Origin: Pteria penguin
Taxonomy: Eukaryota > Mollusca > Bivalvia > Pterioida > Pteriidae
Direction: 5' to 3'
Length of the DNA stretch: 64,000 nt
Assembly (NCBI GenBank): GCA_035048485.1
Contig: CM068585.1
Span: 13,125,501 to 13,189,500 of the forward strand
Shown: piece by piece, positions 10,814 through 21,165 of the stretch
How the letters are laid out: every line of letters starts with the position of its first letter
How positions within the stretch are numbered: position 1 is the first letter of the stretch
Notes under the pieces: generated by a model
The model's database searches: none
Told to the model about the DNA's origin: nothing
The model's input: the letters and a program-made list of their open reading frames with translations, nothing else
Program-made: the position numbers and the translations under genes

Positions 10814-11465
10814 CGAATGGCCAACCGAGAATACAATACCAAATTATATCATAAAAAGTTTTGATCTCGGACTCTACTGATCTTTGACAAATTTTGAATT
10901 TTAGAGAACTCTAAAATGTCGAGCTTTTTCTGAGACAGAATCAAGCTTTTGTTGCAGTCCTCTTAGCACAGCAGCTTAGTATTGAGAAGCATTTCATACA
11001 TCAACTTCAGAATTCTAAACGTTTACTACTGTAGACCTTATTGAGATGGTCAATGACACCTCAAGATATCCAAATGATATTTTAACAACTAATAACCCTA
11101 ATCTGAAAGATTCACGATTCAAGATATTTATCCATTTCATCTTCAAAGTTGAATTTTATTTCTTAGAGAATGAAATTTTGATAGGTTCAAGTATTATTTG
11201 AAAATGATTGAAATACAGGATTTTGGCTATTTCTATATATACCCTATGACTTCTGGAAGCCTAAGCTGTCCCCCAGACTCCATGCCAAATGAAGTTTTAA
11301 TCTCCTCATTTTGTACATTTATCTAGAATAAACAAGGCAACTTTGGATTACATGGTCATTTCCCCACATCCCCCATCATAAATCTAAATTTCTCAGTTGC
11401 CTCAAGTGTTTTTGAAGTAAAATAGAAATTCCTTAATAAACTATTGTTCTGACTTAACATAAAAC

Positions 11466-11538
11466 TCACACACACCCACACCCACACCCACACACACACC
11501 TACACACACACACACACACACATACACACACACACACG
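11466..11538. repeat. (CA)n microsatellite with CCCACA variants
   Basis: Seventy bases of CA repeats. The open frame across it on the other strand is low-complexity and not a gene. Confidence 0.95.
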
Positions 11539-12060
11539 ATCCGACTTGGATTTGAGTGAAATAAAAAATACAAATCAATTGGAATGTGCCTCCTTTTTAC
11601 ATCACATGTAAGTGATGCATCTAGAATTTCTGCCCAATGGACATCGAGTATGACAAGTATTTTTTTGCACGTGTGGTTCGTTAATGGGAGAGGGGGGGGG
11701 GGGGTTATAAATATTACTGGTTCCATGGTCATAATCATTTTGAGATGCCTACGATGGCTTGAACAATAAACCGACCTCCATGTCAAAAATAAGCTAAAGT
11801 TAGTAACATTATACAATCCCGAATGTAAAATTTTGTAGTTCGAATGAAAATTGCAAAATGTCACAAATGCGAATAGTATGAGACTTGCCTCCTGATTGTA
11901 ACATAAGCAATTTATCATAACTCATTCTATTCACATACATGTATGTTAATTAACTAGTTATATAAATGACATCATAATATCTACATAATAGTTATTACTG
12001 TTCCCAAAATATATCAATATCACATATTGATAAAAACAGGGCACCGCTAACGGGTGCATG

Positions 12061-13102
12061 ATACGCCCGCATCATGTTTAAATGTGGTCTACAAGCCACA
12101 TCCTTTTATATGACACCATCAAAAGTTTTGTTCCCCCTTTGGTTAAGGAGGAGAAGCCCGTACAAGCTTTTCCGACCCAGCCCATTTTCCCCCACCCCAG
12201 AGGCCTGACCTCAACTTTGAAACCCACATGCACAACTACAAGCCACATCCTTTCATATGACACCATCAAAACTTTTGTTCCCCCTTTAGTTAAGAAGAAG
12301 CCCGAACAAGCCTTTCCGACCCCACCCATTTTCCCCCACCCCAGGGGCCTGACCCCAACTTTGAAACCCACATGCACAACTACAAGCCACATCCTTTCAT
12401 ATGACACCATCAAAAGTTTTGTTTCTCCTTTAGTTAAGGAGGAGAAGCCAGGACAAGCTTTTCCAACCCCGCCAATTTTCCCCCACCCCAGGGGCCTGAC
12501 CCCAACTTTGAAACCCACATGCACAACTACAAGCCACATCCTTTCATATGACACCATCAAAAGTTTTGTTCCCCTTTAGTTACGGAGGAGAAGCCAAGAA
12601 AACCTTTCCGACCCTGCCCATTTCCCCCACCCCAGGGGCCTGACCCCAACTTTGAAACCCACATGCACAACTGCAAGCCACATCCTTTCATATGACACCA
12701 TCAAAAGTTTTGTTTCTCCTTTAGTTAAGGAGGAGAAGCCAGGACAAGCTTTTCCAACCCCGCCAATTTTCCCCCACCCCAGGGGCCTGACCCCAACTTT
12801 GAAACCCACATGCACAACTACAAGCCACATCCTTTCATATGACACCATCAAAGTTTTGTTCCCCTTTTAGTTAAGGAGAAGCCCGTACAAGCTTTTCCGA
12901 CCCCGCCCATTTTCCCCCACCCCAGGGGCCTGATCCCAACTTTGAAACCCACATGCACAACTACAAGCCACACCCTTTCATATGACACCATCAAAAGTTT
13001 TGTTCCCCCTTTAGTTACGGAGGAGAAGCCCGAACAAGGATGGATGGACGGACGGACAACGGTATAGCATAATACGCTCACATTTTTAAATGCGGGCGTA
13101 TA
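12061..13102. mobile_element. Element built of ~147-bp tandem units with inverted ends
   Basis: About 6.5 units, each starting near 'tacaagccacatcc' (about 12090, 12237, 12380, 12527, 12671, 12818 and 12961), lie between inverted termini: ATACGCCCGCAT...TTTAAATG on the left and TTTAAATGCGGGCGTAT on the right. Units carry small indels of a few bases. The design resembles non-autonomous elements known from bivalves ('pearl' and related elements with ~150-bp tandem cores); membership is an inference. Long open frames on both strands come from unit length and composition and are not genes. Confidence 0.7.
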
Positions 13103-13419
13103 AAACTATATAATATATATATATATATATAAAAATATGTATCTTTATGGAGATAAAATTGATAAATTAGCAGTACATAAACTATATACATGTTGGTCCT
13201 TTAAATAAGTTAGGTCATATACCAATGTTCATTAAACTTAAAGTATTGAGCGGAAGTAGCAGTCACCTCATATAGATGTCTCTCGATGTGATATGCAGAT
13301 AACGATAGAGTTCATATGAAGGGCAGACAAATCGCTAAATTGAAATGTCCTTCATCTGTATGTATCTTTAGTATGAAGTATATGAAAAGCACCAAGATCA
13401 ATACAGTTTTGTCTTCCTA

Positions 13420-14433
13420 TCAGCTCATTCCTACCCATTCCGGTATGTAAAAATCGCCTCTTTCGGTTTCCTGATCAAACCTGGAACCTTTTGATGCATA
13501 GTCTTGGAAATATACAGTGTGTCCATTTGCCAGATAAGCCCCCCACCAACCAAAGGTGCCAACACTGATGATGGAATGATTACACATTGTCAACACAGCA
13601 AGATCCACATACTTATCATTCTGTTCTATCACATCCGTATCTAATGATTTCAAATTCTGCACACTCCATAAATAATCATCCGACATTACTAGAAATTGGA
13701 TTTTTTTATCCTTGAAATACTGCCTCATATATTTTCGTGCATTCAGAAAATACTGAACTGGAGCAGTGCGAAAACCTTTTAAGTAGGCATCCCAATTCAG
13801 TTTATCTGTCCTTCGTATATGTATACTGATTAATAAATCATATGACCTAGAAATCTTTGCCTTAAATTTGTTCAATGCTTTGATTGCTTTCTGCATTATA
13901 CTATCTTTCAGTTTAAAATGTTTTCTAATATCTGCATCATAATTTTTCCTGAAATACTTCCAAGATTGTAAGTATCCTCGTATGGTAATGTTAACATTTG
14001 ATGGTAGAATCTGAAAACTAGAATCGAATGCAGCAGGTCTGGACTCGTACAGCACTTCAGGGCATTGTGGTTCTGTAGACATTGGTTCAGGAATACTGAA
14101 TGCATTCAAATAATTATTTGGGGGAAAGTATAAATGTCTACCATTGTCCTTAGCAAGGCCATATAACGAAGCATACGCATACATCCAGTTACCTAGCCTT
14201 CCACTGAAAGCGGCAGATAGGAATAGGGGGAATCTCTGACTTGGAAATAAGCTGTTCTGGAAAGCTTTAATTTCCTGGCACTTCACAAACTCTCTGTCCC
14301 ACCATATTCTGATACTGGGTATGTGTACTATTGAAGGAACGTCAAACATCCACACCATGAATGCATATAGTATGATACACAGGACAGACCACACAGCCAG
14401 CTTATATTTCTTGTATCTTCTCATATTCTCCAT
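13420..14433 (-). CDS. Alpha-1,2-fucosyltransferase-like protein (GT11)
   Basis: A single-exon gene of 337 residues. Family knowledge: GT11 enzymes transfer fucose from GDP-fucose to galactose on glycans in the Golgi lumen. A short basic cytosolic tail (RRYKKYK) and one membrane anchor (about residues 12-30) give type II topology. The catalytic domain shows GRLGNWMYAYASL (78-90), the GDP-fucose-binding motif HIRRTDK (205-211), FLVMSDD (247-253) and the closing motif SVGTFGWWGAYL (290-301). Possible N-glycosylation sites are NIT at 148 and NHS at 285. Length and motifs match FUT1/FUT2-like proteins. The frame is intact from ATG 14433 to the stop at 13420. Invertebrate genomes often hold many such paralogues, so a one-to-one name is not justified. 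Confidence 0.9.
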   Translation of the reverse strand: MENMRRYKKYKLAVWSVLCIILYAFMVWMFDVPSIVHIPSIRIWWDREFVKCQEIKAFQNSLFPSQRFPLFLSAAFSGRLGNWMYAYASLYGLAKDNGRHLYFPPNNYLNAFSIPEPMSTEPQCPEVLYESRPAAFDSSFQILPSNVNITIRGYLQSWKYFRKNYDADIRKHFKLKDSIMQKAIKALNKFKAKISRSYDLLISIHIRRTDKLNWDAYLKGFRTAPVQYFLNARKYMRQYFKDKKIQFLVMSDDYLWSVQNLKSLDTDVIEQNDKYVDLAVLTMCNHSIISVGTFGWWGAYLANGHTVYFQDYASKGSRFDQETERGDFYIPEWVGMS

Positions 14434-15394
14434 GACACAGTATTAACTTACTTCTTACTCCTTATTTATGTTCTGTGTCTACAACAGAAACAGTTCAATT
14501 AGTTAAAATGTTTAGGTGGATTTCTTAAAGCTATATGTACTTCTCCTAACTTATAATGAAAGAATGAAATGTGAATGACAGGTCAATGTACTCTAAGTAA
14601 ACATTACACGCACTAGGATGTCATGTAGAGCAGCTCAAGTCTGTTTGAAAAGGAGCATGCCAAGTCTTTCAGAAGCATAGCAACAAGAACTAACATCAAT
14701 GAAGCCAAAAGATGATAATTTATTAGAATCAAAATTCTGTAAATTTCTTGTTGCTAATTTCCCTCTAATAATGAACTTGTTTAATTTGATGCACTTAATT
14801 ACCTGCCAAATATAGCTCACGTTGTTTACTAACATTGTAAAATTCCTATGTAGATATATTTCATTTTAGTTTTCGTAACTGGAGCTACCTTTTTGGGAGT
14901 ATTTTCGCCAGAAACACTTACGACAAATTCAATTAATGGACTAAATAAGTATTAACTTGAGCAAAGTCTTTGAGTTCCAGATGAAAATTTAAAACTAAAA
15001 TTTTGTGCTAGGAAAATCATTGCAAATGGCTCTCAGAACAGAGATTGTCTCATAGTTGAGAAACGATCTCTCACTCCAACACCTTTACTAAATTTATACT
15101 TTGCTTTTCTCACTACCTCCCTTACCTACATGTACATCCCAATCACAATATAAAAAGTTTCTGTATACCTTAGTTTTACATATATGCAAAACTGAAATAC
15201 TGTCTGTTATACTTCTATGTGTGTTTATTGGTGAACTCAATGATTACATGGCACTTCTAACCAATGTGTATGTTGATGTATGAATACAACAAAACTTGTC
15301 AGAAGACTACACAGCTCGTCCGTGTAGATTTTTTATCATTTGAAGGACAGCAAGTTATGTTTATAGATATTAACGATTCAAAAGATGGGATTAA
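14434..15394. other. Upstream region of the fucosyltransferase gene
   Basis: No second exon, TATA box or repeat could be recognised with confidence; short open frames look random. Confidence 0.4.
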
Positions 15395-15506
15395 ACTTTT
15401 TGAAAAGTAGGACAAAGTCCAAAGTCAAGAGTCGTGGTACCAAATGAAAACTCTGATCACAAGGAATCTATATGTAAAATATCATACCGAGTAGCCCTTG
15501 CACTAA
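15395..15506 (+). repeat. Interspersed host repeat, left half, interrupted by LINE copy B
   Basis: Text such as 'aaagtaggacaaagtccaaag' and 'tcacaaggaatctatatgt' closely parallels 20380-20455 on the other side of LINE copy B. The segment ends in CACTAA, which recurs at 20341-20346. Confidence 0.6.
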
Positions 15507-15623
15507 AATTCAAATTCAAATTCATTTATTGGCATTAAACAAATGTTCATAGCCATCAATACAAAAGATAAATGCAAATAATTTACAACATATTGCCAGA
15601 GGGCATATATATGTATATATAGA

Positions 15624-18600
15624 CTATAAAGAAATATTCAATAATGATGCTCTATGTTTCAACGCTGTGTTAATAAATCGAATTAGTTTTAACTGCTTTC
15701 CTTTAGAAGATATATTTAACAAAGATTTTAATTTAGTTACATTAGGCCAATGACAATAATATTTTGGTAAAAACGCTCTTCGTATATCATTATATACAGG
15801 ACACACAAGCAAAAAGTGGTATTCATTTTCAATAACATTTAAATTACAGCAGTTACATTTTCTATTTTCTCTATCTATATTGAAATACCTTCCTCTTTCG
15901 ATGTTAAGATCATGTGCACTTATCCTAATTTTCGTGAGAACACAACGTAAATTTTTATTCAGAATATCATTCAAATAAGAAGAACACAAAAAATTATCTT
16001 TAATTTGAGAAAAGACTTGTAGTTTTGGTGACATTCTAATTTCATGACTCCAGTTTTGTATAAAAATATCCAAAATTCGCTGCTTTATAGCTTCGTAGGG
16101 AATGCTAATAACATCTTGATTTGTCCAAAAGTCACCATATCCAATATTAAATAAAAGAGTTTTAACACCTTGAGCCCAGTTATTTACAACTCTACCGCTT
16201 TCTAAATCATGACGCAGTAATGAATACATTTTGTACTGCAGAGTTTGCCTGTTACTTAAAAGTTTTAGCCAATATTTAATTACTCTGAACTGCGCTTGTA
16301 TTTTAAATGTGGTTCGTCCCAGTTCACCTAAAACTGCATTATTTGTTGTTGTACGTCTGACACCAAGAATATGTTTACAAAATTTCATATGAATACGCTC
16401 AATCATTTCTAAATTACAATTCAAACCCCATATTTCTGAACCATACAATAAAACTGGACTAACAACACTGTCAAATATATGAAATATTTCCTTTATCGGT
16501 AAAACTTTTTCTTTGAAAACATTGAACAAAAAATACACAGCTTTAGTGCTTTGTTCGCACAACCTTTTTATAGTATTTTTCCATTTTCCGTTGTAATTCA
16601 ATAGAACGCCCAAATACACAAAACTATTAACATTTTCGAGTTTAACACCATTATATAAAAAGGTTACATCAGGCTCTCTTGGACTTTTTCTAAAAACAAC
16701 TATTTTGGTTTTATCAATATTCACAGAAATACCAAATTCTAAACAATATTTGTGTAAACTATCGAGCAATGTTTGTAAACCAGACACACTTTTTGAAAAA
16801 AGAACAGTGTCATCAGCATATAGTAACGTAAATAATTGAATTTCTTGTAACATGAAAGAATCCCTTTCATTGCTATTCTCAAAAAGATACAATAAAAGAT
16901 CATTTATAAAGAGAAGAAACATTATCGGGGATAATGGCTCCCCCTGTTTCAAACCAGTGTATGAAAAAATCTGGCCACTGATAGACGAATTGTACCTTAT
17001 TCTTGCTTTTACGATATTATACATAGATTTAATCATATTCACAAATCGAGTAGATACACCTTGCTGAAGTAATTTGATCCATAATTGATTTCTTGGAATT
17101 CGATCAAACGCCTTTTGAAAATCGATGAATGCTGTATATAATTTTTCACCAGAGGACGTAACTTTATTGATAATAGTATGTAATAAAAATGAGCAATCAA
17201 TTGTAGACGATTTCGGACGAAATCCAAACTGATTATCAATTAAGCCTTTCTCACATTGTGACCAAAAGCTTAATCTCTCATTCAAAATAATAGAAAATAT
17301 TTTACTGAAAATACTAATCAAAGTTATACCTCTAAAATCATTTACATTTTGAGGGTAGGATTTCTTAGGTACTGGCACGATAACACATTCTGCCCATGCC
17401 GATGGGTAAATACCACTACAATATATATAATTAAATAATTTAGCCAGAACCGGAGATAAAATTTCCTTACATTCCAAAAATATTTCTGCACATATTTTAT
17501 CTAAACCAACACTTTTGTTTCTCTTCAACTTAGATATGGCAGATTTCACCTCATCTACGGAAATACAATCATCCAATATATCATTACTTATATCATCTAC
17601 AGTATCTGGCGTATACGTAGACTGGTTTTCTTCATCACCTTGTCCCTGTAATAACTCTTCAAAATGACGAGAAAATTCATCAACGGAAAACTTGTTGTTA
17701 AAAACATTATTATTTTTGGAATTAACACGTTTTATTTCCCTCCAAAACTTTCTAGGATTTCTCTTTAAAGAGTCTGAAAGCAAATTACCCTCCTTTTGCT
17801 GATGTGAAAATTTTGCTCTCCGTTTCACTTGATTATAAATTTTTCTATTACTCAAAAATGCAGTTCTGTTATCAATACTTGGATCTTTTAGATATTTATT
17901 TCGAAATGAATTAAAAATGTATTTACTCTGTTTACATTTTTCATCAAACCATTCATTGCATTTCACTCTTTTCTTATTTTCATTTGAGCGTGTTCGAATC
18001 GTTTTTCCAAAAACATGAAATGCGTGCTTGTACATTAAATCACTCATGGTTTGTACTACATCGTCAATACATTGTTGATTCGGTTCAATGATTCCATTTA
18101 CCATTTCATCAAACATTTTAACAGACTCACTTATAAGGTTTTTAAACTGAGTCAATTTTACGCTATCATTATTATCCCACGAAATTTTATTGATTATTTG
18201 AGGTATATCAGAAGAACAATAATCAAAAGACATATTTAAGCTAAATTCGATAGGTGCATGCATGGAATATTCATTAAATGGCAAAATAGTAAATGACTTG
18301 ATGGAATCAAACACATTTTCGTCACACAAAATATAATCGATTACACTTTGTCCTTGTGAATTACAAAACGTAAAATTGCCAATGTTACTATCATTTCCCG
18401 CTCTACCATTTACTATTCGCAAACCCGTTTTACAACAGATAGACAACAAACGTCTACCGCTGCTGTTAAATGTACTATCTTTCGACATTCTTCTCGCAAA
18501 TTGAATGTTAGACACATTCCCCGTATTCATATCATCTTCATTATTCAAATGAAAAACATAATTTTCAACATTGTCATCATGTATACAGTCCGATACATTC

Positions 18601-19070
18601 CCGGTTCTGCAATTGAGATCCCCACAAATATAGACTTTACCTTTAGTCTGAAAATCAAAAATATCTTCTTCTAAAATTTCAAACACATCTTCATCATCAA
18701 ACTTCAAACCACTAGGGTTATTGGGCAAAATATAAACAACACATAAAAATACATCAGTTTCTGTTTTGAAAAAAATACTGTCAAACTTTACCCATAGGGC
18801 TTGCATCCCCCTAAACACTCGTTTCTTTATACATTCAATACCTTCAAAAAGTATGCTTTTAAAGAAAAAATATAATCCACCGCTTCGGCGACCCTTCTTT
18901 CTTTCTCCCTTATTACCTGGTATAGAAAATGACCTAAAACCATCAATAGCATAAGTCTCTTTCTCTCCGTGCCATGTCTCTACTAAACAAATACAATCAT
19001 TTGAACTAACACAATTAATAAAATCATTGTCCGAAATTTTCCTCTTTATACCTTCAACGTTCCAAAACAA
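15624..19070 (-). CDS. LINE ORF2: endonuclease-reverse transcriptase, complete
   Basis: 1148 residues. Domains in order: EEP/APE-like endonuclease (about 1-285; catalytic Asn in FWNVEG, Glu in LVETW, GDLNCR, VIDYILC, SMHAPI), a basic linker, reverse transcriptase (about 530-800; NDFRGITLISIFSKIF, AFIDFQKAFDRI, GLKQGEPLSPIMFLLFIND, YADD at 751-754), a connection region (LLYGSEIWG, KHILGVRRT) and a C-terminal zinc-finger-like segment (CNCCNL...YHFLLVCP). The frame stays open upstream to 19100, where the ORF1 amber codon ends it. The first codon here is TTG, and the first in-frame ATG is near residue 88, inside the endonuclease. ORF2 therefore needs readthrough, reinitiation or a non-AUG start. 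Confidence 0.95.
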   Translation of the reverse strand: MFWNVEGIKRKISDNDFINCVSSNDCICLVETWHGEKETYAIDGFRSFSIPGNKGERKKGRRSGGLYFFFKSILFEGIECIKKRVFRGMQALWVKFDSIFFKTETDVFLCVVYILPNNPSGLKFDDEDVFEILEEDIFDFQTKGKVYICGDLNCRTGNVSDCIHDDNVENYVFHLNNEDDMNTGNVSNIQFARRMSKDSTFNSSGRRLLSICCKTGLRIVNGRAGNDSNIGNFTFCNSQGQSVIDYILCDENVFDSIKSFTILPFNEYSMHAPIEFSLNMSFDYCSSDIPQIINKISWDNNDSVKLTQFKNLISESVKMFDEMVNGIIEPNQQCIDDVVQTMSDLMYKHAFHVFGKTIRTRSNENKKRVKCNEWFDEKCKQSKYIFNSFRNKYLKDPSIDNRTAFLSNRKIYNQVKRRAKFSHQQKEGNLLSDSLKRNPRKFWREIKRVNSKNNNVFNNKFSVDEFSRHFEELLQGQGDEENQSTYTPDTVDDISNDILDDCISVDEVKSAISKLKRNKSVGLDKICAEIFLECKEILSPVLAKLFNYIYCSGIYPSAWAECVIVPVPKKSYPQNVNDFRGITLISIFSKIFSIILNERLSFWSQCEKGLIDNQFGFRPKSSTIDCSFLLHTIINKVTSSGEKLYTAFIDFQKAFDRIPRNQLWIKLLQQGVSTRFVNMIKSMYNIVKARIRYNSSISGQIFSYTGLKQGEPLSPIMFLLFINDLLLYLFENSNERDSFMLQEIQLFTLLYADDTVLFSKSVSGLQTLLDSLHKYCLEFGISVNIDKTKIVVFRKSPREPDVTFLYNGVKLENVNSFVYLGVLLNYNGKWKNTIKRLCEQSTKAVYFLFNVFKEKVLPIKEIFHIFDSVVSPVLLYGSEIWGLNCNLEMIERIHMKFCKHILGVRRTTTNNAVLGELGRTTFKIQAQFRVIKYWLKLLSNRQTLQYKMYSLLRHDLESGRVVNNWAQGVKTLLFNIGYGDFWTNQDVISIPYEAIKQRILDIFIQNWSHEIRMSPKLQVFSQIKDNFLCSSYLNDILNKNLRCVLTKIRISAHDLNIERGRYFNIDRENRKCNCCNLNVIENEYHFLLVCPVYNDIRRAFLPKYYCHWPNVTKLKSLLNISSKGKQLKLIRFINTALKHRASLLNISL

Positions 19071-19100
19071 TAAAGAAGTTCTAGAGCCCTCATGGCGCCC

Positions 19101-19103
19101 CTA
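19101..19103 (-). promoter_or_regulatory. In-frame amber codon between ORF1 and ORF2 (candidate recoding site)
   Basis: Minus strand reads ACT TAG GGG CGC CAT GAG, after which the ORF2 frame continues without an ATG. An ATG at 19093-19091 is in another frame and stops after 15 codons. Copy A has the same arrangement at 2293-2295. Readthrough is an inference; UAG followed by G is a context known from other readthrough genes. Confidence 0.5.
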
Positions 19104-20084
19104 AGTTGGAATATACTGCCGATTGTTTACAAAAAGTTTATCCCGGACTAATTTGACCTCGTGACCTTTTTCGCGTTCACGCTTCATGACTGGAATCAAC
19201 GCCTTACGTCGATGATAGATCTCTTTTGGAAATTGTTGACTGATTCCAATGCTGCTACCCGATAACTTATTACTATGAGACCTGATTTCCTCTTTTACTT
19301 CGTAGTTGTGAAATTTTGCGACTATTGGACGTGGCTTAGCGTTGCGGCCAATCACTTTTTTACCGGTTCGATGCGCACGATCAATCTTGACTCTTTCTTT
19401 CACTCGATCCATTTCTAATTCGTTTTGACATAAATTCAAGATAATATCTGTGCAATTTTCACCCGGTTCCTCAGGCACGCCCCAAAATAACAAATTTTCT
19501 CTCATTCCTCTTGCCTGGACATCCAGCAGATCTTCTTTGGTTTTGTTATTTTCGACATTCAGTGATTTAACTTCTAAACGAATAGATTCCACCGCCTTTT
19601 GGATAGATTGATTCACTTCTTCATTCGATTGAATTTTTTTCACCCATTCTTGAACGTCTTTGTCGATATTATTCACTCTGCTTTCCAAATTTCCTAAAGA
19701 TTTTTCTATCGTGTCTAATTTGTTTAATTTTGACTCAATTCTGCCCATACGTATGCATATATCTTGCAATGATTTTTCAAGCCCAGATAAATTTTGTTGT
19801 AGAGTTTGAGGAGAAGCAGGGTTTACACCAGAAGGGTGTGGGGGTAACATAGATATTGGCATCGAGGCATTCATTGGCGTGCTACAAAACTGCGGTGCAT
19901 TTTGAGCCATCGGGCTAGCGTTAAATGGAGTGTTCGAATTGAATGATTGATTCAATGTGGACATCGCATCTGCATACACTTGAGTGGGTAATACACAAGA
20001 TTGACTCATAATTTCGCTACCACTGGTGCTACTAGATGCTCTTGATACTTCCTCAATGGCCCTCTTTTTCTTTTTATTTTTCAT
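19101..20084 (-). CDS. LINE ORF1 nucleic-acid-binding protein, copy B
   Basis: 327 residues, identical to copy A except for a final Thr. Low-complexity N-terminus, coiled coil (about 95-195), RRM-like core (NLLFWGVPE onward) and a basic C-terminal domain, as in L1 ORF1p, which forms trimers on element RNA. Stop TAG at 19101-19103 is followed by GGG CGC and an ORF2 frame in phase with it, so the two proteins form one reading frame broken by a single amber codon. Confidence 0.93.
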   Translation of the reverse strand: MKNKKKKRAIEEVSRASSSTSGSEIMSQSCVLPTQVYADAMSTLNQSFNSNTPFNASPMAQNAPQFCSTPMNASMPISMLPPHPSGVNPASPQTLQQNLSGLEKSLQDICIRMGRIESKLNKLDTIEKSLGNLESRVNNIDKDVQEWVKKIQSNEEVNQSIQKAVESIRLEVKSLNVENNKTKEDLLDVQARGMRENLLFWGVPEEPGENCTDIILNLCQNELEMDRVKERVKIDRAHRTGKKVIGRNAKPRPIVAKFHNYEVKEEIRSHSNKLSGSSIGISQQFPKEIYHRRKALIPVMKREREKGHEVKLVRDKLFVNNRQYIPT

Positions 20085-20105
20085 TAGAAGAGACAGGTAT
20101 GCTTA

Positions 20106-20117
20106 CCAAGATGGCCG
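20106..20117. promoter_or_regulatory. YY1-like site in LINE 5' UTR, copy B
   Basis: Same CCAAGATGGCCG as in copy A, ~22 nt upstream of the ORF1 ATG on the LINE sense strand in the CCATCTT orientation. Confidence 0.4.
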
Positions 20118-20340
20118 AAGCGCGAAATTAGTCCGTGCACAATGTAAATCCGCTTTAACGTTCTGGGTTCACTGATATCATCAATTTAGTGAGAAAGTCG
20201 ATGAAAAGCACAACAACTTAAGTTAATTAACAAGTCACACTAATTTTGAAGCTTTTCTGTCATAAATATTCACATAAAACTAACACATATTGTCCTCTGA
20301 AAATCACACCCCGTATGCATTTCAAGGTGAAGGTCAAGGT

Positions 20341-21165
20341 CACTAATGGTTCAAACGATATAGCCCAAAATAAAGTTTTCTAAAAGTAGGTCAACGTCAC
20401 CAAGTCAAAAGTCATGGTAACAAATGAAAGCTCTGATCATGGGGAATCTATATGTGATATATATATATATAACAGCCGTGTTTGTGAAACACTAATGCCC
20501 CGGAGGCAACAAAGTCCAAAAAGTTATTTTTAGCGTGAAAATCATTGTCAAGGTCAAAAGGTCGTCGACCTTGGTGTCATTTGAAAGAGCTTCATTAGCT
20601 GTATACGCATGTGAAATATGAAGTCTCTATCCCTCACGGTTCAGAGGGTATGGCCAAGGTTAAAGTTGACAACAGACAAACAAACAGACAGGCAGTTCAA
20701 ACACTACGGCCCTGATCTATCGATCCAGGGGCATAAATACCAATGCTCTACTACTAATGTTTCAAAAGATGTAAAGTCGGAAAAATTGAAATGTCATAAT
20801 TCAAAGCCACAAATAAAGGACAATTCGTCATATGATAACGATAATTTATATAATGACCAATTAAAAACTGAATGAACAAGGAATATGCATGTGAAATGTG
20901 AAAGCCCTACCTCTTACGATTCAAAAGTGACAACCAATGTTGAAGTTTTTGAAATGTAGGTAAAAAGGTCACGGTCAAGGTAAAAAATTATTGTACTGAC
21001 GGAAAGGTCTTGTTGCATGGAATATGCATATGAAATATGAAAACTATCTCTGACGGGTGAAATGTAATGTGGAATATTCAAGGATTTTTTGGCCACAGAC
21101 AAACAGACAGGCCAAATACTAGATGCCCCCGAATTTTTATTCCGGGGGAGAGGCATAAAAATACG
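20341..21165 (+). repeat. Interspersed host repeat family ('caaggtcaaggtca' type)
   Basis: Units alternate 'gtcaaaagtcatggtaacaaatgaaagctctgatca', 'gcatgtgaaatatgaagtc...cctcacggttcag' and 'cagacaaacaaacagacaggc', ending in hairpin-like CCCTGATCTATCGATCCAGGGG (20710-20731) and GCCCCCGAATTTTTATTCCGGGGG (21125-21148). The same family occurs inverted at 31331-31490. It is probably a non-autonomous DNA element; superfamily not recognised. Confidence 0.6.

Larger units (their letters stand above)
8830..12060. other. Intergenic AT-rich DNA with simple repeats
   Basis: No gene was recognised. Contents include fragments of the 'ttacggttcaa' interspersed repeat (about 9590-9920), an A/C-rich low-complexity stretch (about 10075-10130), an (AT)n run (10739-10811) and a (CA)n/(CCCACA)n run (11466-11538). 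Confidence 0.5.
15507..20340 (-). mobile_element. Full-length LINE, copy B
   Basis: About 4.83 kb: 5' UTR (20085-20340), ORF1, one in-frame TAG, ORF2, a short 3' UTR with AATAAA, and a tail of GAATTT repeats (plus-strand 'aattcaaattcaaattc', 15507-15523). Flanking CACTAA at 15501-15506 and 20341-20346 is a probable 6-bp target site duplication. Both reading frames are intact, so the element may be recently active. The reverse transcriptase and the hexamer tail suggest the broad CR1/L2-like group, while ORF1 is of L1 type; the exact clade is not certain. Confidence 0.93.

Noticed and set aside
11466..11918. 150-codon minus-strand frame ending in poly-Val/Cys
   Set aside because: Half of it is the (CA)n microsatellite; the rest shows no motif.
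12078..13081. Long open frames of 70-165 codons on both strands
   Set aside because: They lie in the ~147-bp tandem units, open on both strands at once, with repeated peptides and no start or splice context; composition artefact.
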